A stretch of 64,000 nt of DNA from assembly GCF_000521215.1 (NCBI RefSeq), contig NZ_KI928927.1, positions 156,440-220,439 on the forward strand. Reading direction: 5' to 3'. The position numbers were made by a program, and so were the translations under genes. Below are positions 34,617 through 44,770 of this stretch, in pieces (position 1 is the first letter of the stretch; the number at the start of each line of letters is the position of its first letter). Source of the DNA: Labrenzia sp. DG1229. GTDB lineage: Bacteria; Pseudomonadota; Alphaproteobacteria; Rhizobiales; Stappiaceae. The notes beneath the pieces are model-generated. The model ran no database searches. It saw only the letters and a program-made list of their open reading frames with translations, and was not told where the DNA came from.

Positions 34617-36055
34617 ACCGTGCCGGCGGAGCACAAGCTCCGCCGACAGGAACCTAGGCGTTCGTTTTTGCAGTGGATGCAACAAACAAACCCCAACGCA
34701 GCGTTTTCTTTCTGGCGGTTAACGCCAAGGATCGCGGCGGTTAGCACTACAAGCAGGAATTCCGCTGCGGGACTTGCCAGCCAGATCCCTGTTTCGCCGA
34801 AAAATGCCGGTAGCGCGATCAGCAACGGCAGAAAGAAAAAGTACGGTTTGATCAGACTGATCAACGCCGCGCGCATCGCATCGCCAAGCGCCTGGAAATA
34901 GGCCGCGATAACGAAGAGCGGGCCGGCTGCAAACATCAGGGCAACTGTGATCGGCATGATCCTCGACAACTCGCTGGTTACTTGCAAATCATTGACGAAC
35001 AGGAAGCCGACCGGGCGGGCAAATACCGTCAAGAGTGTTTGCGCGCCAAGGCAATATACAAACGCTGTCAGGAGTCCGAGCCGCAGCGTGTCGTCCGAAC
35101 GCTTCCATTCTCCCGCGCCGTAATTGTTGCCGATCATTGCCTGCAGTGCCTGGGTCAATCCGAGCAGTGGCAAGAAGACGAAGGTCATGATGCGGGTCAC
35201 GATGCCGAAGGCGGCGACCGTTGCTTCGTATCCTTCCTGCCCGAAATACTGAAGCGAGGCAAAGGTTGCCGCAGAGCTGAGGGCAATACCGGCAAAGTTC
35301 AGGCTTTGAGGGGCTCCGAGAGCAAAGATGGACCACCAATGCGCGGTCAGCGGATAGCTTAGCAAAGTGCCGGGTTTCAGGACTGTCTTTGCTCGCAGGC
35401 GAAACAGGATCACCACTGCAAATGTCAGCAACTGCGCCAGCGCAGTCCCGTAGGCCGTTCCCGCAACACCAAGTTTCAGGATGGCGACCAGCACGAAATT
35501 GAAGACAATATTGGCCAGCGAGACAAGAAGGCTGACCCCTGCCATCTGCATGACGAAGCCTTCGCTTCGAAGGGCACCCGTTTGGACTGACAGCACAAAG
35601 AGAAGCGGCGAGGTCCAGACTGTGATTGCAAGGTATGTATATGCCATTCCGGCGATCGGTTCCGACCCCTCGGCAGCAATCAGGATTATCGGGTATCCGA
35701 CGGCTGAAAACAGAACGATCGCTCCTGCGCCGGTACAAAGTGCCAGCCCGTGCGCACCGGAAAATACCGATCGTGCACCGTCGACATGACCGCCTCCAAG
35801 GTTGCGGGCAAGGATACTGTTCATCCCGTTTGAGACCAGCGTTGCCATCGCGACAAGCAACATATAGGCGGGAAACATCAAGGTGACTGCGCTGAGCGCA
35901 TCGGGCCCAACGAACCGGCCAAGAAACACGGCATCCGCGACCGTCAAGAGGCCGTTCATGCTCATGACCAGTATGATCGGCAGTGCAGTTTTCAATAAGG
36001 TGAGGGGGAGTGGCCCCTGCGTGAAGACATTCTTCCGCGAAGTGTCGGATGACAT
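34472..36055 (-). CDS. MATE-family efflux transporter, with doubtful C-terminal tail
   Basis: Cation-coupled multidrug exporter of the inner membrane. From ATG 36055 (MSSDTSRKN), about 12 hydrophobic segments and the two MATE repeats are seen; GRFVGPDALSAVTLMFPAY and NNYGAGEWKRSDDTLRLG are typical. As read it has 527 residues, but the last 60 or so are antisense to the small membrane gene and unlike transporters. Dropping one A near 34715 (GAAAAC on the minus strand) gives RQKETLRWGLFVASTAKTNA and a stop at 34654-34656, just before the hairpin. That is about 467 residues, normal for MATE. Confidence 0.88.
   Translation of the reverse strand: MSSDTSRKNVFTQGPLPLTLLKTALPIILVMSMNGLLTVADAVFLGRFVGPDALSAVTLMFPAYMLLVAMATLVSNGMNSILARNLGGGHVDGARSVFSGAHGLALCTGAGAIVLFSAVGYPIILIAAEGSEPIAGMAYTYLAITVWTSPLLFVLSVQTGALRSEGFVMQMAGVSLLVSLANIVFNFVLVAILKLGVAGTAYGTALAQLLTFAVVILFRLRAKTVLKPGTLLSYPLTAHWWSIFALGAPQSLNFAGIALSSAATFASLQYFGQEGYEATVAAFGIVTRIMTFVFLPLLGLTQALQAMIGNNYGAGEWKRSDDTLRLGLLTAFVYCLGAQTLLTVFARPVGFLFVNDLQVTSELSRIMPITVALMFAAGPLFVIAAYFQALGDAMRAALISLIKPYFFFLPLLIALPAFFGETGIWLASPAAEFLLVVLTAAILGVNRQKENAALGFVCCIHCKNERLGSCRRSLCSAGTVQLPGRYLPVSGSRTSFAPRPLGSAFAAAFEIWFSTSAILRLTRWTIQ
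34624..34645. terminator. Hairpin between the small membrane gene and the MATE gene
   Basis: CGGCGGAGC (34624-34632), ACAA loop, GCTCCGCCG (34637-34645): perfect 9-bp stem between convergent genes. A clear U-run is lacking on either side, so it may be a weak bidirectional terminator. Confidence 0.5.
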
Positions 36056-36368
36056 TCCGTTCTCCAGGTCGTTATTTCGCAAGGAAGGGGAAGCTCGCAT
36101 TGCCCGCAACGCGAAACGCGTGGAGGAACGAAAAATCGTTAAGTCCGGATCTTCACCAAGACGGAGGTCGGCGAGCGGCTGGCGTCCGGAGCCGCGATGT
36201 TGGTAGTTTGTTGAAGGAGACGCGTCAACCCCGGCAGTCGCGACACGCTATTTGGTGTGTGTGCCTCCTGGGCCGCGCGTCTTGACCTTGCCGTCACATC
36301 GTGGCACCTCTCGCTCCGCAATGGCGGGACTGTCCTGCCGCCAAGAGCCAATTGCGGAATGAAAATCC
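36056..36368. other. Gene-free stretch between the MATE gene and glyQ
   Basis: About 310 bases between divergent genes. Only shadow frames are seen. It must hold both promoters; I see no clear -35/-10 pair, no T-box and no riboswitch-like folding. Confidence 0.5.
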
Positions 36369-37337
36369 ATGTCCACTGAAACCCTGCCGGCGCATATGCG
36401 TCCGGAAAATTCCTTTCAAGGCCTGATCCTGACGCTTCAGCGCTTCTGGGCAGACCAGGGCTGCGTGGTGCTTCAGCCTTACGACATGGAAGTCGGCGCC
36501 GGGACGTTTCACCCGGCGACCACTTTGCGTTCGCTCGGGCCACGGCCCTGGAGGGCCGCCTATGTGCAGCCGTCGCGTCGCCCGACCGACGGACGCTACG
36601 GTGAAAACCCGAACCGCCTGCAGCACTATTACCAGTTCCAGGTGATCCTGAAACCGTCGCCCTCAGACCTTCAGGATCTCTACCTGAAGTCGCTCTATGC
36701 CATAAGCCTGGATCCGAAGTTACACGACATCCGTTTCGTGGAAGACGACTGGGAAAGCCCGACACTCGGTGCCTGGGGGCTTGGCTGGGAGTGCTGGTGC
36801 GACGGTATGGAAGTCTCGCAATTCACGTATTTTCAGCAGGTTGCCGGCTTCGAGTGTTCTCCGGTCTCCGGTGAGCTCACTTACGGTCTTGAGCGTCTGG
36901 CCATGTATATTCAGGGCGTCGATAACGTCTATGATCTCAATTACAACGGCATGGAAGGCGATGCGAAGATCACTTATGGCGACGTCTTTCTCCAGGCCGA
37001 ACAGGAATATTCGCGTCACAATTTTGAACATGCGGACACGGACATACTGTTCCGTCACTTCAAGGATGCTGAAAACGAGTGTCGTGCGTTGCTGGCAGCC
37101 GGCGCGAAAGCACGGGACGAGACGGGCGCGCATGTGCACCAGGTTGTGCTTCCCGCATACGATCAATGCATCAAGGCCAGCCATGCCTTCAACCTGCTCG
37201 ACGCGCGCGGTGTCATATCGGTGACCGAGCGCCAAAGTTATATTCTGCGCGTGCGCGAACTCGCAAAAGCCTGCGGCGCTGCATTCCTGGAAACGGAAGC
37301 CGGCGGTGTCGGCTATCACAACCAGGCGGCAGAATAA
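36369..37337 (+). CDS. glyQ: Glycyl-tRNA synthetase alpha subunit
   Basis: Catalytic class II subunit of the bacterial alpha2beta2 GlyRS. 322 residues with the standard opening [40 protein letters not shown] and [19 protein letters not shown]. These are the motif-2 and glycine-binding regions. The partner glyS lies about 4.5 kb downstream, not adjacent; three genes for a LemA protein, a DUF2207 protein and an opposite-strand GGDEF-EAL protein separate them. Confidence 0.97.
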   Translation: MSTETLPAHMRPENSFQGLILTLQRFWADQGCVVLQPYDMEVGAGTFHPATTLRSLGPRPWRAAYVQPSRRPTDGRYGENPNRLQHYYQFQVILKPSPSDLQDLYLKSLYAISLDPKLHDIRFVEDDWESPTLGAWGLGWECWCDGMEVSQFTYFQQVAGFECSPVSGELTYGLERLAMYIQGVDNVYDLNYNGMEGDAKITYGDVFLQAEQEYSRHNFEHADTDILFRHFKDAENECRALLAAGAKARDETGAHVHQVVLPAYDQCIKASHAFNLLDARGVISVTERQSYILRVRELAKACGAAFLETEAGGVGYHNQAAE

Positions 37338-37499
37338 GCCAGGTGAATTGCTGTTCTTGAAGGGCGCGCAGTGATGCGGGGTCTCAAGCAATTGACGAGA
37401 CAGTTGATACGGTATTGAAACAATTCCCTGTACCTGCGCGGGATGACAAGACAGTGCTCAGGCGCTAGCCTCCGGTCATTCTTTACGGGGGATTTCACG

Positions 37500-38054
37500 T
37501 TGGCCTGGTTCATTCTTGCATTTCTGATCGCTGTCTCGGTCTTTGCGATTTTTCTTTACAACACGCTCGTCAAGAAAAGGCAGATGGTTGAAGAGGGCTG
37601 GAGCGGCATCGACGTCCAACTGAAACGCCGGGCAAACCTCATTCCCAACCTGGTCGAGACCGTCAAGGGCTACGCGGATCACGAGCAGCAAACATTGGAC
37701 AACGTCACGCAGCTACGGGCTTCGGCTGGTTCCGTGCCGAGGGACGACGTGGCCGGACGAGCGAAAGCGGAAGGCGCGCTGAGCCAGGCACTCGGTCGCC
37801 TCTTTGCAGTTGCCGAGGCTTATCCTGATCTCAAGGCGAGCGAGAATTTCTCCGATCTTCACAAGTCTCTCGACGAGATCGAGAACGCAATTCAGATGGC
37901 GCGCCGGTACTACAACGGTGCGGTACGCGGCCTGAACGTTGCGGTGGAGAGCTTTCCTTCCAATCTTGTTGCGTCTCGGTTCAAGTTCGAAAAGGCGGAA
38001 TATTTCGAGATCGAGGACGAGGCAGACAGGGTCGTACCCAAGGTTCAGTTCTAG
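37500..38054 (+). CDS. LemA family protein
   Basis: A 184-residue membrane-anchored protein of the LemA family (function unclear; often paired with TPM/DUF2207 proteins). One N-terminal helix, WFILAFLIAVSVFAIFLYN, is followed by a helical domain with RRANLIPNLVETVKGYADHE and NAIQMARRYYNGAVRGLN, the family signature. The start is a TTG at 37500, with GGGGGA upstream; a longer frame from 37443 is less likely. It is 12 bases before the DUF2207 gene, so the two form an operon. Confidence 0.92.
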   Translation: MAWFILAFLIAVSVFAIFLYNTLVKKRQMVEEGWSGIDVQLKRRANLIPNLVETVKGYADHEQQTLDNVTQLRASAGSVPRDDVAGRAKAEGALSQALGRLFAVAEAYPDLKASENFSDLHKSLDEIENAIQMARRYYNGAVRGLNVAVESFPSNLVASRFKFEKAEYFEIEDEADRVVPKVQF

Positions 38055-38066
38055 GGAGGCGATCGC

Positions 38067-40010
38067 ATGATTTTCCGAAAGGCCTTCGCTTGTCTGGTGT
38101 TCGCTGTCTTCTGTGTCACAGGCGCGGGCGGCATCTCAGCTGAAGAACGGTTCCATCTTTTTGTCTCCAACATCGATGTCGCCGAAAACGGGCTTTTGAC
38201 CGTTACTGAAACGATCACGGTTCGCGCTGAAGGCAACAACATCAAGCGGGGAATATTCCGCGATATTCCATTGATGATCGAAGGCAAGGACGGCCGGACC
38301 TACCGCGCCGGATTCAAGTTGCTCTCGGTTATGCAGGACGGCCAGGACGCAAGTTTCGCTCAAACGTCAAGCCGGGACGGTGTCAGAATCTATATTGGCG
38401 AGGAAAACGTCTTCCTTCAGCCGGGCGACTATACCTACACGATCAAGTACCAAACAGACCGGCAGATCCGCTTTTTTGCCGATCATGACGAAATTTACTG
38501 GAATGCGACCGGAAACGAGTGGATCTTTCCGGTCGATCAGGCCGTCGCGAGGGTGGTTCTGCCGGAGGGAGCAAGGGCACGGGACTGGACGGCATATACC
38601 GGCGTGTTCGGCTCTACAGGCAGGAACTATGATGCGCGTGTTGCCGACGACGGTCGTGAGGTCATTTTCACGACCACGAGGCCTCTCGCCGCTTATGAAG
38701 GTCTGACCGTCGTGGTCGCGATGCCCAAGGGATCCATCACGCCGCCAACGGAAGCCGACCAGATCGGTTACTTCTTGAATGACTACCGCTCTGAACTCAT
38801 CGGCGGCGCAGGCGTGCTGCTGGTCCTGGCGTATTATCTCGTTGCCTGGCTTTTTGTGGGACGCGATCCTGCGAAGGGTGTCGTCTTTCCCAGGTTCAAA
38901 CCGCCTGCGGGCGTATCTCCGGCACTTTCCAGATACGTTCTGACCCGTGGTTTCGGCGACGGTGGCTGGATTGCGCTGACGGCAGCCAGCCTCAATCTTG
39001 CGGTCAAGCATTGCTTGCGGCTGGAAGAGCGTGACGGAGACATGATGCTTGTGCTCGACGACATAGTTGCTGACGAGACCAATGGGCTGCCGAAGGGCGA
39101 AGCTGCTTTGGTTACTTTCCTCAAGGATCGAGGCTCGCCGTTGCAGATCTACAAGGGCAATGGCAGTTCGATCAAAACGCTCGGCAGGAAATTCAGAAGC
39201 GCGATCGAAGCGGAAAGCCGGAACGTCTTTTTCAGGAACAACCGGTCGTTTCTCGTCCCGGGCGCCATATTGAGTGTCGTTGCAATCATTGCGCTGTTCA
39301 TATTCGGCCAGATGCCTCCTGATCAGATGGAGTTTGCCTTTCTGTTCATGGTGTTGTCGATCTTCGCTGCGGCTTTCTCAGTGAACATCGGAAAGGCGGT
39401 GTTTCGAATTTCGAACATGCAGATCCGGATGGCCCTTATCTTTCTGCTGTTCGTGTCAGCGATGGTGGTCACCGGACTTTTTGCGAACAATATTTCCGGC
39501 GGCGTGTCTACGCTTCCGATTTTGCCCGTGGTGGCCGCGGCTCTGGTCGCACTGAATGTCCTCTTCCTCTTTCTGCTTGGCGCACCGACCGCACTCGGAC
39601 GCCAGGTGCTCGATGAAATCGAAGGGCTCAAGCTTTATTTGTCGGTCGCCGAAGAAGAACGGCTCAACATGCCGGAAGTACCGGACATGAGTACAAGTCA
39701 TTTCGAGGATCTTCTCCCCTACGCAGTCGCGCTGGGCGTGGAAAAGCCTTGGTCAAAGGCATTCGAGGGGTGGTTGACAACGGCCGCAGGTGCCGCTGTC
39801 GCGGCAAGTTACAGTCCCGGCTGGTATGCAGGGCACAGGTTCGAAGCCAGTCGTGTCGCCGACACGCTTGGACAGACGACCAGTTCCATGGCGCAGTCTT
39901 TCCAGTCCTCGCTTCCCGTTCCCAAGTCGTCGAGTTCCGGCTTTTCCGGCGGGTCGTCAGGCGGTTCGTCAGGTGGCGGTGGCGGCGGAGGCGGCGGGGG
40001 AGGCTGGTAG
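38067..40010 (+). CDS. DUF2207 membrane protein with poly-glycine tail
   Basis: 647 residues: signal peptide (1-26), an extracytoplasmic DUF2207 domain beginning [20 protein letters not shown], a membrane helix near 250 ([20 protein letters not shown]), a cytoplasmic stretch, and several more helices around 395-510. The end is Ser/Gly-rich and terminates in ten consecutive Gly and Trp. Such Gly tails are common at the end of TPM/DUF2207 proteins. It is translationally close to lemA; the pair probably acts together in the envelope. The function is unknown. Confidence 0.9.
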   Translation: MIFRKAFACLVFAVFCVTGAGGISAEERFHLFVSNIDVAENGLLTVTETITVRAEGNNIKRGIFRDIPLMIEGKDGRTYRAGFKLLSVMQDGQDASFAQTSSRDGVRIYIGEENVFLQPGDYTYTIKYQTDRQIRFFADHDEIYWNATGNEWIFPVDQAVARVVLPEGARARDWTAYTGVFGSTGRNYDARVADDGREVIFTTTRPLAAYEGLTVVVAMPKGSITPPTEADQIGYFLNDYRSELIGGAGVLLVLAYYLVAWLFVGRDPAKGVVFPRFKPPAGVSPALSRYVLTRGFGDGGWIALTAASLNLAVKHCLRLEERDGDMMLVLDDIVADETNGLPKGEAALVTFLKDRGSPLQIYKGNGSSIKTLGRKFRSAIEAESRNVFFRNNRSFLVPGAILSVVAIIALFIFGQMPPDQMEFAFLFMVLSIFAAAFSVNIGKAVFRISNMQIRMALIFLLFVSAMVVTGLFANNISGGVSTLPILPVVAAALVALNVLFLFLLGAPTALGRQVLDEIEGLKLYLSVAEEERLNMPEVPDMSTSHFEDLLPYAVALGVEKPWSKAFEGWLTTAAGAAVAASYSPGWYAGHRFEASRVADTLGQTTSSMAQSFQSSLPVPKSSSSGFSGGSSGGSSGGGGGGGGGGGW

Positions 40011-40084
40011 CAGGTGGCTATTTGCGTCCGCGCAGGAACCCGAACGTCGAGATTGGAAAATTGCCTGCTTGCCGAAGAAGATGC

Positions 40085-41686
40085 TCAAGCCACGTTGGAG
40101 GTATCGGAAAATGGAAGGCTGCCATCGGCCTGATCGTTGAGCAGCTCGGCCGCAGCTTCGGCTGAGACCGCTTTGGCATACAGGAAACCCTGGCCATAGT
40201 GACAACCGCTGGAGCTGAGCGCGTCGTGAACCTCACCCTGTTCAACACCCTCGGCAACCGCGTCGATATCGAGCCCCCTGGAAAGCACGAGTACCGCTTC
40301 CACGATGGCGGCACACTGCTTGTCCGTCAGCATGCGCTCGGTAAAGGACTTGTCGATCTTCACCTTCTTGATCGGAAAGTCCCTGAGATAGCTCAACGAG
40401 GAGTGACCGGCGCCGAAATCGTCAAGCGCGATTGTAATGCCCGCTTTGGTGAGCTCGTTCAAAATGCGTTTTGCAGATTCGGGATTTTTCACCAGCGACG
40501 TTTCGGTGATCTCCAGAACCAGCCGGTCGGCGGGGTAGCCGGCAGTGTCCAGTATGGTCTGGATCTGCGTTGGCAGAGCCGGGTCCTGCAGCTGAACAGG
40601 CGATAGGTTGAACGAAAGATAGAGCTCGTCCGGCCAACTCCTCGCCGCAGAACATGCCTGGGCAAGAAGGTGACGCGTCAACTCCGAAATGATGCCGCAG
40701 TCTTCTGCGATCGGGATAAATTGCATTGGGGGCACGTCACCGAAGTCACTGTCCGACCAACGCGCAAGTCCTTCGAACCCGGCAATCCGTCCCGTGTCCA
40801 TGTCGAGAATGGGTTGGTAATGTACCTTCACCTCTTCGTTTTCGATCGCACGACGCAGCCTTTGCTCGAGAAGTGTCCTGTGCAGGATGGAAGCATCCAT
40901 ATCCACTTCAAAAAAACGATAGGTGGACCTGCCGGAAGATTTCGCCCGGTAAAGCGCTATGTCGGCGCGGCGAAGAAGCTCGGTGATGGCATGTCCATCA
41001 TGCGGGTATAGGGCGATACCGATGCCGGTGCCGATGGAGATCTGTCTCTCGCCGAATTCGAAACGTTCGCTGATACGGGTCAAGAGACGCCGCGCGAAGC
41101 CCGAAGCTTCCGACTTGTCCTTGAACACGGGCGATATGATCGCGAATTCGTCTCCACCGAGACGGGCGACAATGCCGTCATTGCCGACGGTTTCGGCCAG
41201 GCGTCCGGCAAAGCTGCGCAGCAGGTTGTCGCCGAACGCGTGGCCGTACACATCGTTGATGGGCTTGAAGCCGTCCAGGTCCAGCATCATGACCGCGCGA
41301 AAACAATCGTCCTTCACCTCCCGGCTGAGTACTGCGAATGCTTCCAGTAACCGGCGGCGGTTGGGAAGGCCGGTCAGCGCGTCGTGCTGGGCGAGTGCCA
41401 GGGCTTCTGAATGTTGGGAAGATCTGGCGCTCAGTTCCTTCCTCAGTCGTCGAGTTGCCCAGATGCCGTAGGTGGTGCCGACAAGCGCGAAGACCATGAA
41501 AATGCCCGTCGCAGTGTCGTAGAAAAGATGATCGTTTCCGTCGTGACCATCTTCCAGTAGGTGGGGAATGAACTTCAGAGCCGCAAAACTCACAATGGCC
41601 GCTGCAAAAAGCGCGGCCAGGGGGCGTGCCATCATGAGGCTGCCTGCGGCTACCCGGTTTATCACTAATCCGTCCCGATACTTCAT
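40085..41686 (-). CDS. GGDEF-EAL c-di-GMP enzyme, membrane-bound
   Basis: A 533-residue protein with two N-terminal membrane helices (PLAALFAAAIVSFAALKFI and GIFMVFALVGTTYGIW), then GGDEF and EAL domains. The cyclase motif is intact (LGGDEFAI). The phosphodiesterase signature reads FEGLARW, so EAL is EGL. Downstream EAL residues are kept: FNLSP, ITETSL, DDFGAGHSSLSYL, KIDKSF, AEGVE. Both activities are therefore possible, and the dominant one is unknown. I use ATG 41686; an extension to 41788 is possible. It lies opposite and between lemA-DUF2207 and glyS. Confidence 0.92.
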   Translation of the reverse strand: MKYRDGLVINRVAAGSLMMARPLAALFAAAIVSFAALKFIPHLLEDGHDGNDHLFYDTATGIFMVFALVGTTYGIWATRRLRKELSARSSQHSEALALAQHDALTGLPNRRRLLEAFAVLSREVKDDCFRAVMMLDLDGFKPINDVYGHAFGDNLLRSFAGRLAETVGNDGIVARLGGDEFAIISPVFKDKSEASGFARRLLTRISERFEFGERQISIGTGIGIALYPHDGHAITELLRRADIALYRAKSSGRSTYRFFEVDMDASILHRTLLEQRLRRAIENEEVKVHYQPILDMDTGRIAGFEGLARWSDSDFGDVPPMQFIPIAEDCGIISELTRHLLAQACSAARSWPDELYLSFNLSPVQLQDPALPTQIQTILDTAGYPADRLVLEITETSLVKNPESAKRILNELTKAGITIALDDFGAGHSSLSYLRDFPIKKVKIDKSFTERMLTDKQCAAIVEAVLVLSRGLDIDAVAEGVEQGEVHDALSSSGCHYGQGFLYAKAVSAEAAAELLNDQADGSLPFSDTSNVA

Positions 41687-41884
41687 ACTGCTTTGACGAA
41701 CGCAAAGTCTCGCATGTATTTCTTGAAGAAGAGTGAAGCAAGAATGAGAAACATTATTGCTATTTATGCGGAGGTGCCGGGCAATCATGACACCGGAAAA
41801 AGGGTGACAAGAGGCTGCTGAATTGCTAACGGACGCACATCTGTTTCCGGAAATACCCTACCAAGACCGAAGGCCACAGTTTCC

Positions 41885-43972
41885 ATGCCCGATCTTCTGC
41901 TTGAGCTGTTCAGCGAAGAAATTCCGGCCCGTATGCAACGCAAGGCGGCCGATGAACTGAAATCCCTTGTGACCAATGCTCTGGTGGACTCGGGCCTGCA
42001 ATATGAGGGCGCCAAGGCTTTTGCGACACCTCGCCGCCTGGCACTTCATGTCGCCGGAGTGCCTGCCGGGTCGGCGGCCAAACGAGAGGAACGCAAGGGA
42101 CCGCGTGTTGGCGCGCCGGAAAAGGCCGTCGAGGGATTTCTGCGCGGTGCGGGACTTGCCTCGATTGAAGACGCAACTATCCGCAACGATCCGAAGAAAG
42201 GCGATTTCTATGTCGCCGTGATTGAAAAACCGGGCCGTTCCGCCATCGACATCATTGCCGAATTCACGCCGGGAATTCTGCGCGGGTTCCCCTGGCCGAA
42301 ATCCATGCGCTGGGGCACGACGTCGACCCGCTGGGTCCGCCCGCTTCATTCGATCGTTGCGACCTTCGGGCCGGAAACGGAAGAACCCGACGTTGTGCCG
42401 TTCGAGTTCGACGGTATCGCATCGGGTCAGACGACAAGAGGCCATCGTTTCCTCGCGGATGAAGCGTTTGATGTGCGCCGCTTCGATGATTATGCGACAG
42501 GGCTGGAAAAGCGCAAGGTTGTGCTGGACTCGGACCGGCGCAAGGAAATCATCCTGAACGACGCCAAGGATCGTGCGTTGGCTCTTGGTCTGGATCTGGT
42601 TGAGGATCCCGGCCTGTTGGAAGAGGTTGCCGGCCTCGTTGAGTGGCCTGTGGTATTGACGGGCAGCTTCGACGAGGCATTTCTGGAAATTCCCGATGAG
42701 TGCATCCAGCTCACCATCCGCGTCAACCAGAAGTGTTTTGTTCTGAAAAATCCGACAACCGGGCGTCTTGCGAACAGGTTCGTTCTTGTTTCCAACATTC
42801 AGGCCGATGACGGTGGCAAACTGATCGTCGCCGGCAATGAAAAGGTGATCCGGGCGCGCCTCGCCGATGCCCGCTTCTTCTGGGATACGGACCTGAAGTC
42901 AAGCCTGTCCGAAAATCTGCCCAAGCTTGACGACGTGAAATTCCATGAAAAGCTCGGCAGTGTCGGAGCCCGTGTAAAGCGCCTTGTTTCTCTGTCAGCC
43001 GAACTCGCGCCGATTGTCGGCGCCGAGGCGCCAAAGGCCAGGCGGGCAGCCGGGCTTGCCAAGGCGGACCTTGTGTCCAACATGGTTTTCGAATTCCCTG
43101 AACTTCAGGGCCTCATGGGCCGGTACTATGCGACCGCGCAAGGTGAGGACGCGTCTGTCGCGATCGCAATTGAAGAGCACTACAAGCCACAGGGTCCAAG
43201 CGACAACGTACCGACCGATCCGGTAGCTGTCAGTGTCGCACTTGCTGAAAAACTGGACCTGCTGGCAGGCTTTTGGGCCATTGAGGAGAAACCGACCGGA
43301 TCAAAAGATCCGTACGCGCTCCGTCGCGCTGCGCTCGGGGTAATCCGGATCGTGCTGGACAATAGCCACAGAATCAGCCTGGGCGACGCGGTTCGTTCGG
43401 CGCTGGGCTTGATTGATGTTGACGTGGCTGATGAGGATGCGCTTGTCGGCGATCTGCTTTCCTTCTTCGGTGATCGCCTGAAGGTGCACCTGAAGGATGA
43501 GGGCGCACGCCACGATCTGATCGATGCGGTTTTTGCGCTGGACGGACAGGATGATCTTCTGATGGTCGTCAAGCGTGTCGAAGCGCTCGGCAGCTTCATA
43601 TCCTCGGACGATGGAGCCAACCTGCTTGCGGGTTACAAGCGTGCGGTCAACATTCTGAAGGCCGAGGAAAAGAAGGATGGCGTGCCGGTGACCGGCAGGC
43701 CGCATTCCGATCACTTTCATGAACAGGCAGAGATAGACCTTGCTGCCGCGATTGACGCTGCACGGGCCGAGGCTGCCGAGGCTGTTGCCGGTGAGAACTT
43801 CGAGGGCGCCATGGAGGCTCTTTCGAAACTCAGGGCTCCGGTTGACAGGTTCTTTGAAGACATTCTCGTCAATGCCGAAGACCCTGCGCTCCGGATGAAC
43901 CGATTGCAGCTTCTGGCAGAGATACGTGATGCGACCCACGTCGTAGCCGATTTTTCCAAGGTTGCCGGATAA
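41885..43972 (+). CDS. glyS: Glycyl-tRNA synthetase beta subunit
   Basis: tRNA-binding subunit of alpha2beta2 GlyRS, 695 residues. It begins [21 protein letters not shown], the conserved start of GlyS, and contains [20 protein letters not shown] and the HD-like core (NLVF region). The C-terminal anticodon-binding domain ends [10 protein letters not shown]. Length is normal and the frame is intact. Its separation from glyQ means each subunit has its own promoter region. Confidence 0.97.
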   Translation: MPDLLLELFSEEIPARMQRKAADELKSLVTNALVDSGLQYEGAKAFATPRRLALHVAGVPAGSAAKREERKGPRVGAPEKAVEGFLRGAGLASIEDATIRNDPKKGDFYVAVIEKPGRSAIDIIAEFTPGILRGFPWPKSMRWGTTSTRWVRPLHSIVATFGPETEEPDVVPFEFDGIASGQTTRGHRFLADEAFDVRRFDDYATGLEKRKVVLDSDRRKEIILNDAKDRALALGLDLVEDPGLLEEVAGLVEWPVVLTGSFDEAFLEIPDECIQLTIRVNQKCFVLKNPTTGRLANRFVLVSNIQADDGGKLIVAGNEKVIRARLADARFFWDTDLKSSLSENLPKLDDVKFHEKLGSVGARVKRLVSLSAELAPIVGAEAPKARRAAGLAKADLVSNMVFEFPELQGLMGRYYATAQGEDASVAIAIEEHYKPQGPSDNVPTDPVAVSVALAEKLDLLAGFWAIEEKPTGSKDPYALRRAALGVIRIVLDNSHRISLGDAVRSALGLIDVDVADEDALVGDLLSFFGDRLKVHLKDEGARHDLIDAVFALDGQDDLLMVVKRVEALGSFISSDDGANLLAGYKRAVNILKAEEKKDGVPVTGRPHSDHFHEQAEIDLAAAIDAARAEAAEAVAGENFEGAMEALSKLRAPVDRFFEDILVNAEDPALRMNRLQLLAEIRDATHVVADFSKVAG

Positions 43973-44024
43973 TTCCGGTGTCGCAAATGTCAGCAGAAGT
44001 ATTGGATCAGTGAAGGAGATTGCA

Positions 44025-44504
44025 GTGCCGATAGAGGTACGGTCCGCTTTGCCGCGTGATGCAGAGAAAATGGCCGAATTGCTCAACCGGATCATTTCGG
44101 TTGGTGGTACAACTGCCTATCGCCAGCCGTTTGACGGCGAGGGGATCGTGAGCGAGTTCATTGAGCCGAAACTTGGAATTTGCTGCCACATTGCAACCGA
44201 CGAACTGGGTATTTGCGGGTTTCAGGCACTCTTGTGGTGCGACCCGGATTGGGCCGGCCCGGACAAGTTGCCGGCGGACTGGGCTGTGATCGCGACGTAT
44301 GTTGATCCGCACAGGCATGGAAAAGGGGTTGGGCGTGCACTTTTTGGCAGCACCGCCGTTGCTGCCAAAAACGCCGGCGTGAGCTACATCGACGCAACGA
44401 TCCGCAAGGAAAACAACGGCGGGCTCGGCTATTATTCGAGGATGGGATTCGTTGATTATCGTTCGGGTAGCGAGAGTGTCTCAAAACGCTTTGCACTGGC
44501 GTAA
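44025..44504 (+). CDS. GNAT-family N-acetyltransferase
   Basis: 159 residues from a GTG at 44025, with AAGGAG (44013-44018) directly ahead. The acetyl-CoA loop is DPHRHGKGVGRALFGST and the C-terminal strand-helix is LGYYSRMGFVDYRSG. It is similar in style to phosphinothricin-type acetyltransferases, but the acceptor is unknown. It starts 52 bases after glyS in the same direction. A longer frame from 43962 lacks a ribosome site. Confidence 0.85.
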   Translation: MPIEVRSALPRDAEKMAELLNRIISVGGTTAYRQPFDGEGIVSEFIEPKLGICCHIATDELGICGFQALLWCDPDWAGPDKLPADWAVIATYVDPHRHGKGVGRALFGSTAVAAKNAGVSYIDATIRKENNGGLGYYSRMGFVDYRSGSESVSKRFALA

Positions 44505-44770
44505 GCGCAGTCATTCTCTGGTCGAATTTTGTTCGGAAGGCTACGCCGGTATTGGGTCTCGGTGGGGCAGTTTTGCCTCAGATGGCCTCGGGCAACCAGT
44601 CAAGGCGCTGGACAGAAGCGACGGCAAGTCGGTAGCAGACTTGCCAAAATGCAACGTGAACGCGTTAAAACCGGGTCAATGCAAAGATTTGTTGCCTAAC
44701 TTCACATTCCGGCATTGCAAGCGTTCCCCAACCGTCTATGTAGAAGACTGAAATCATAAGAAGCAGCTAT

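Noticed and set aside
36056..36368. T-box or glycine riboswitch before glyQ
   Set aside because: No specifier stem, T-box core or glycine-aptamer core is visible, and T-boxes are not expected in this lineage.
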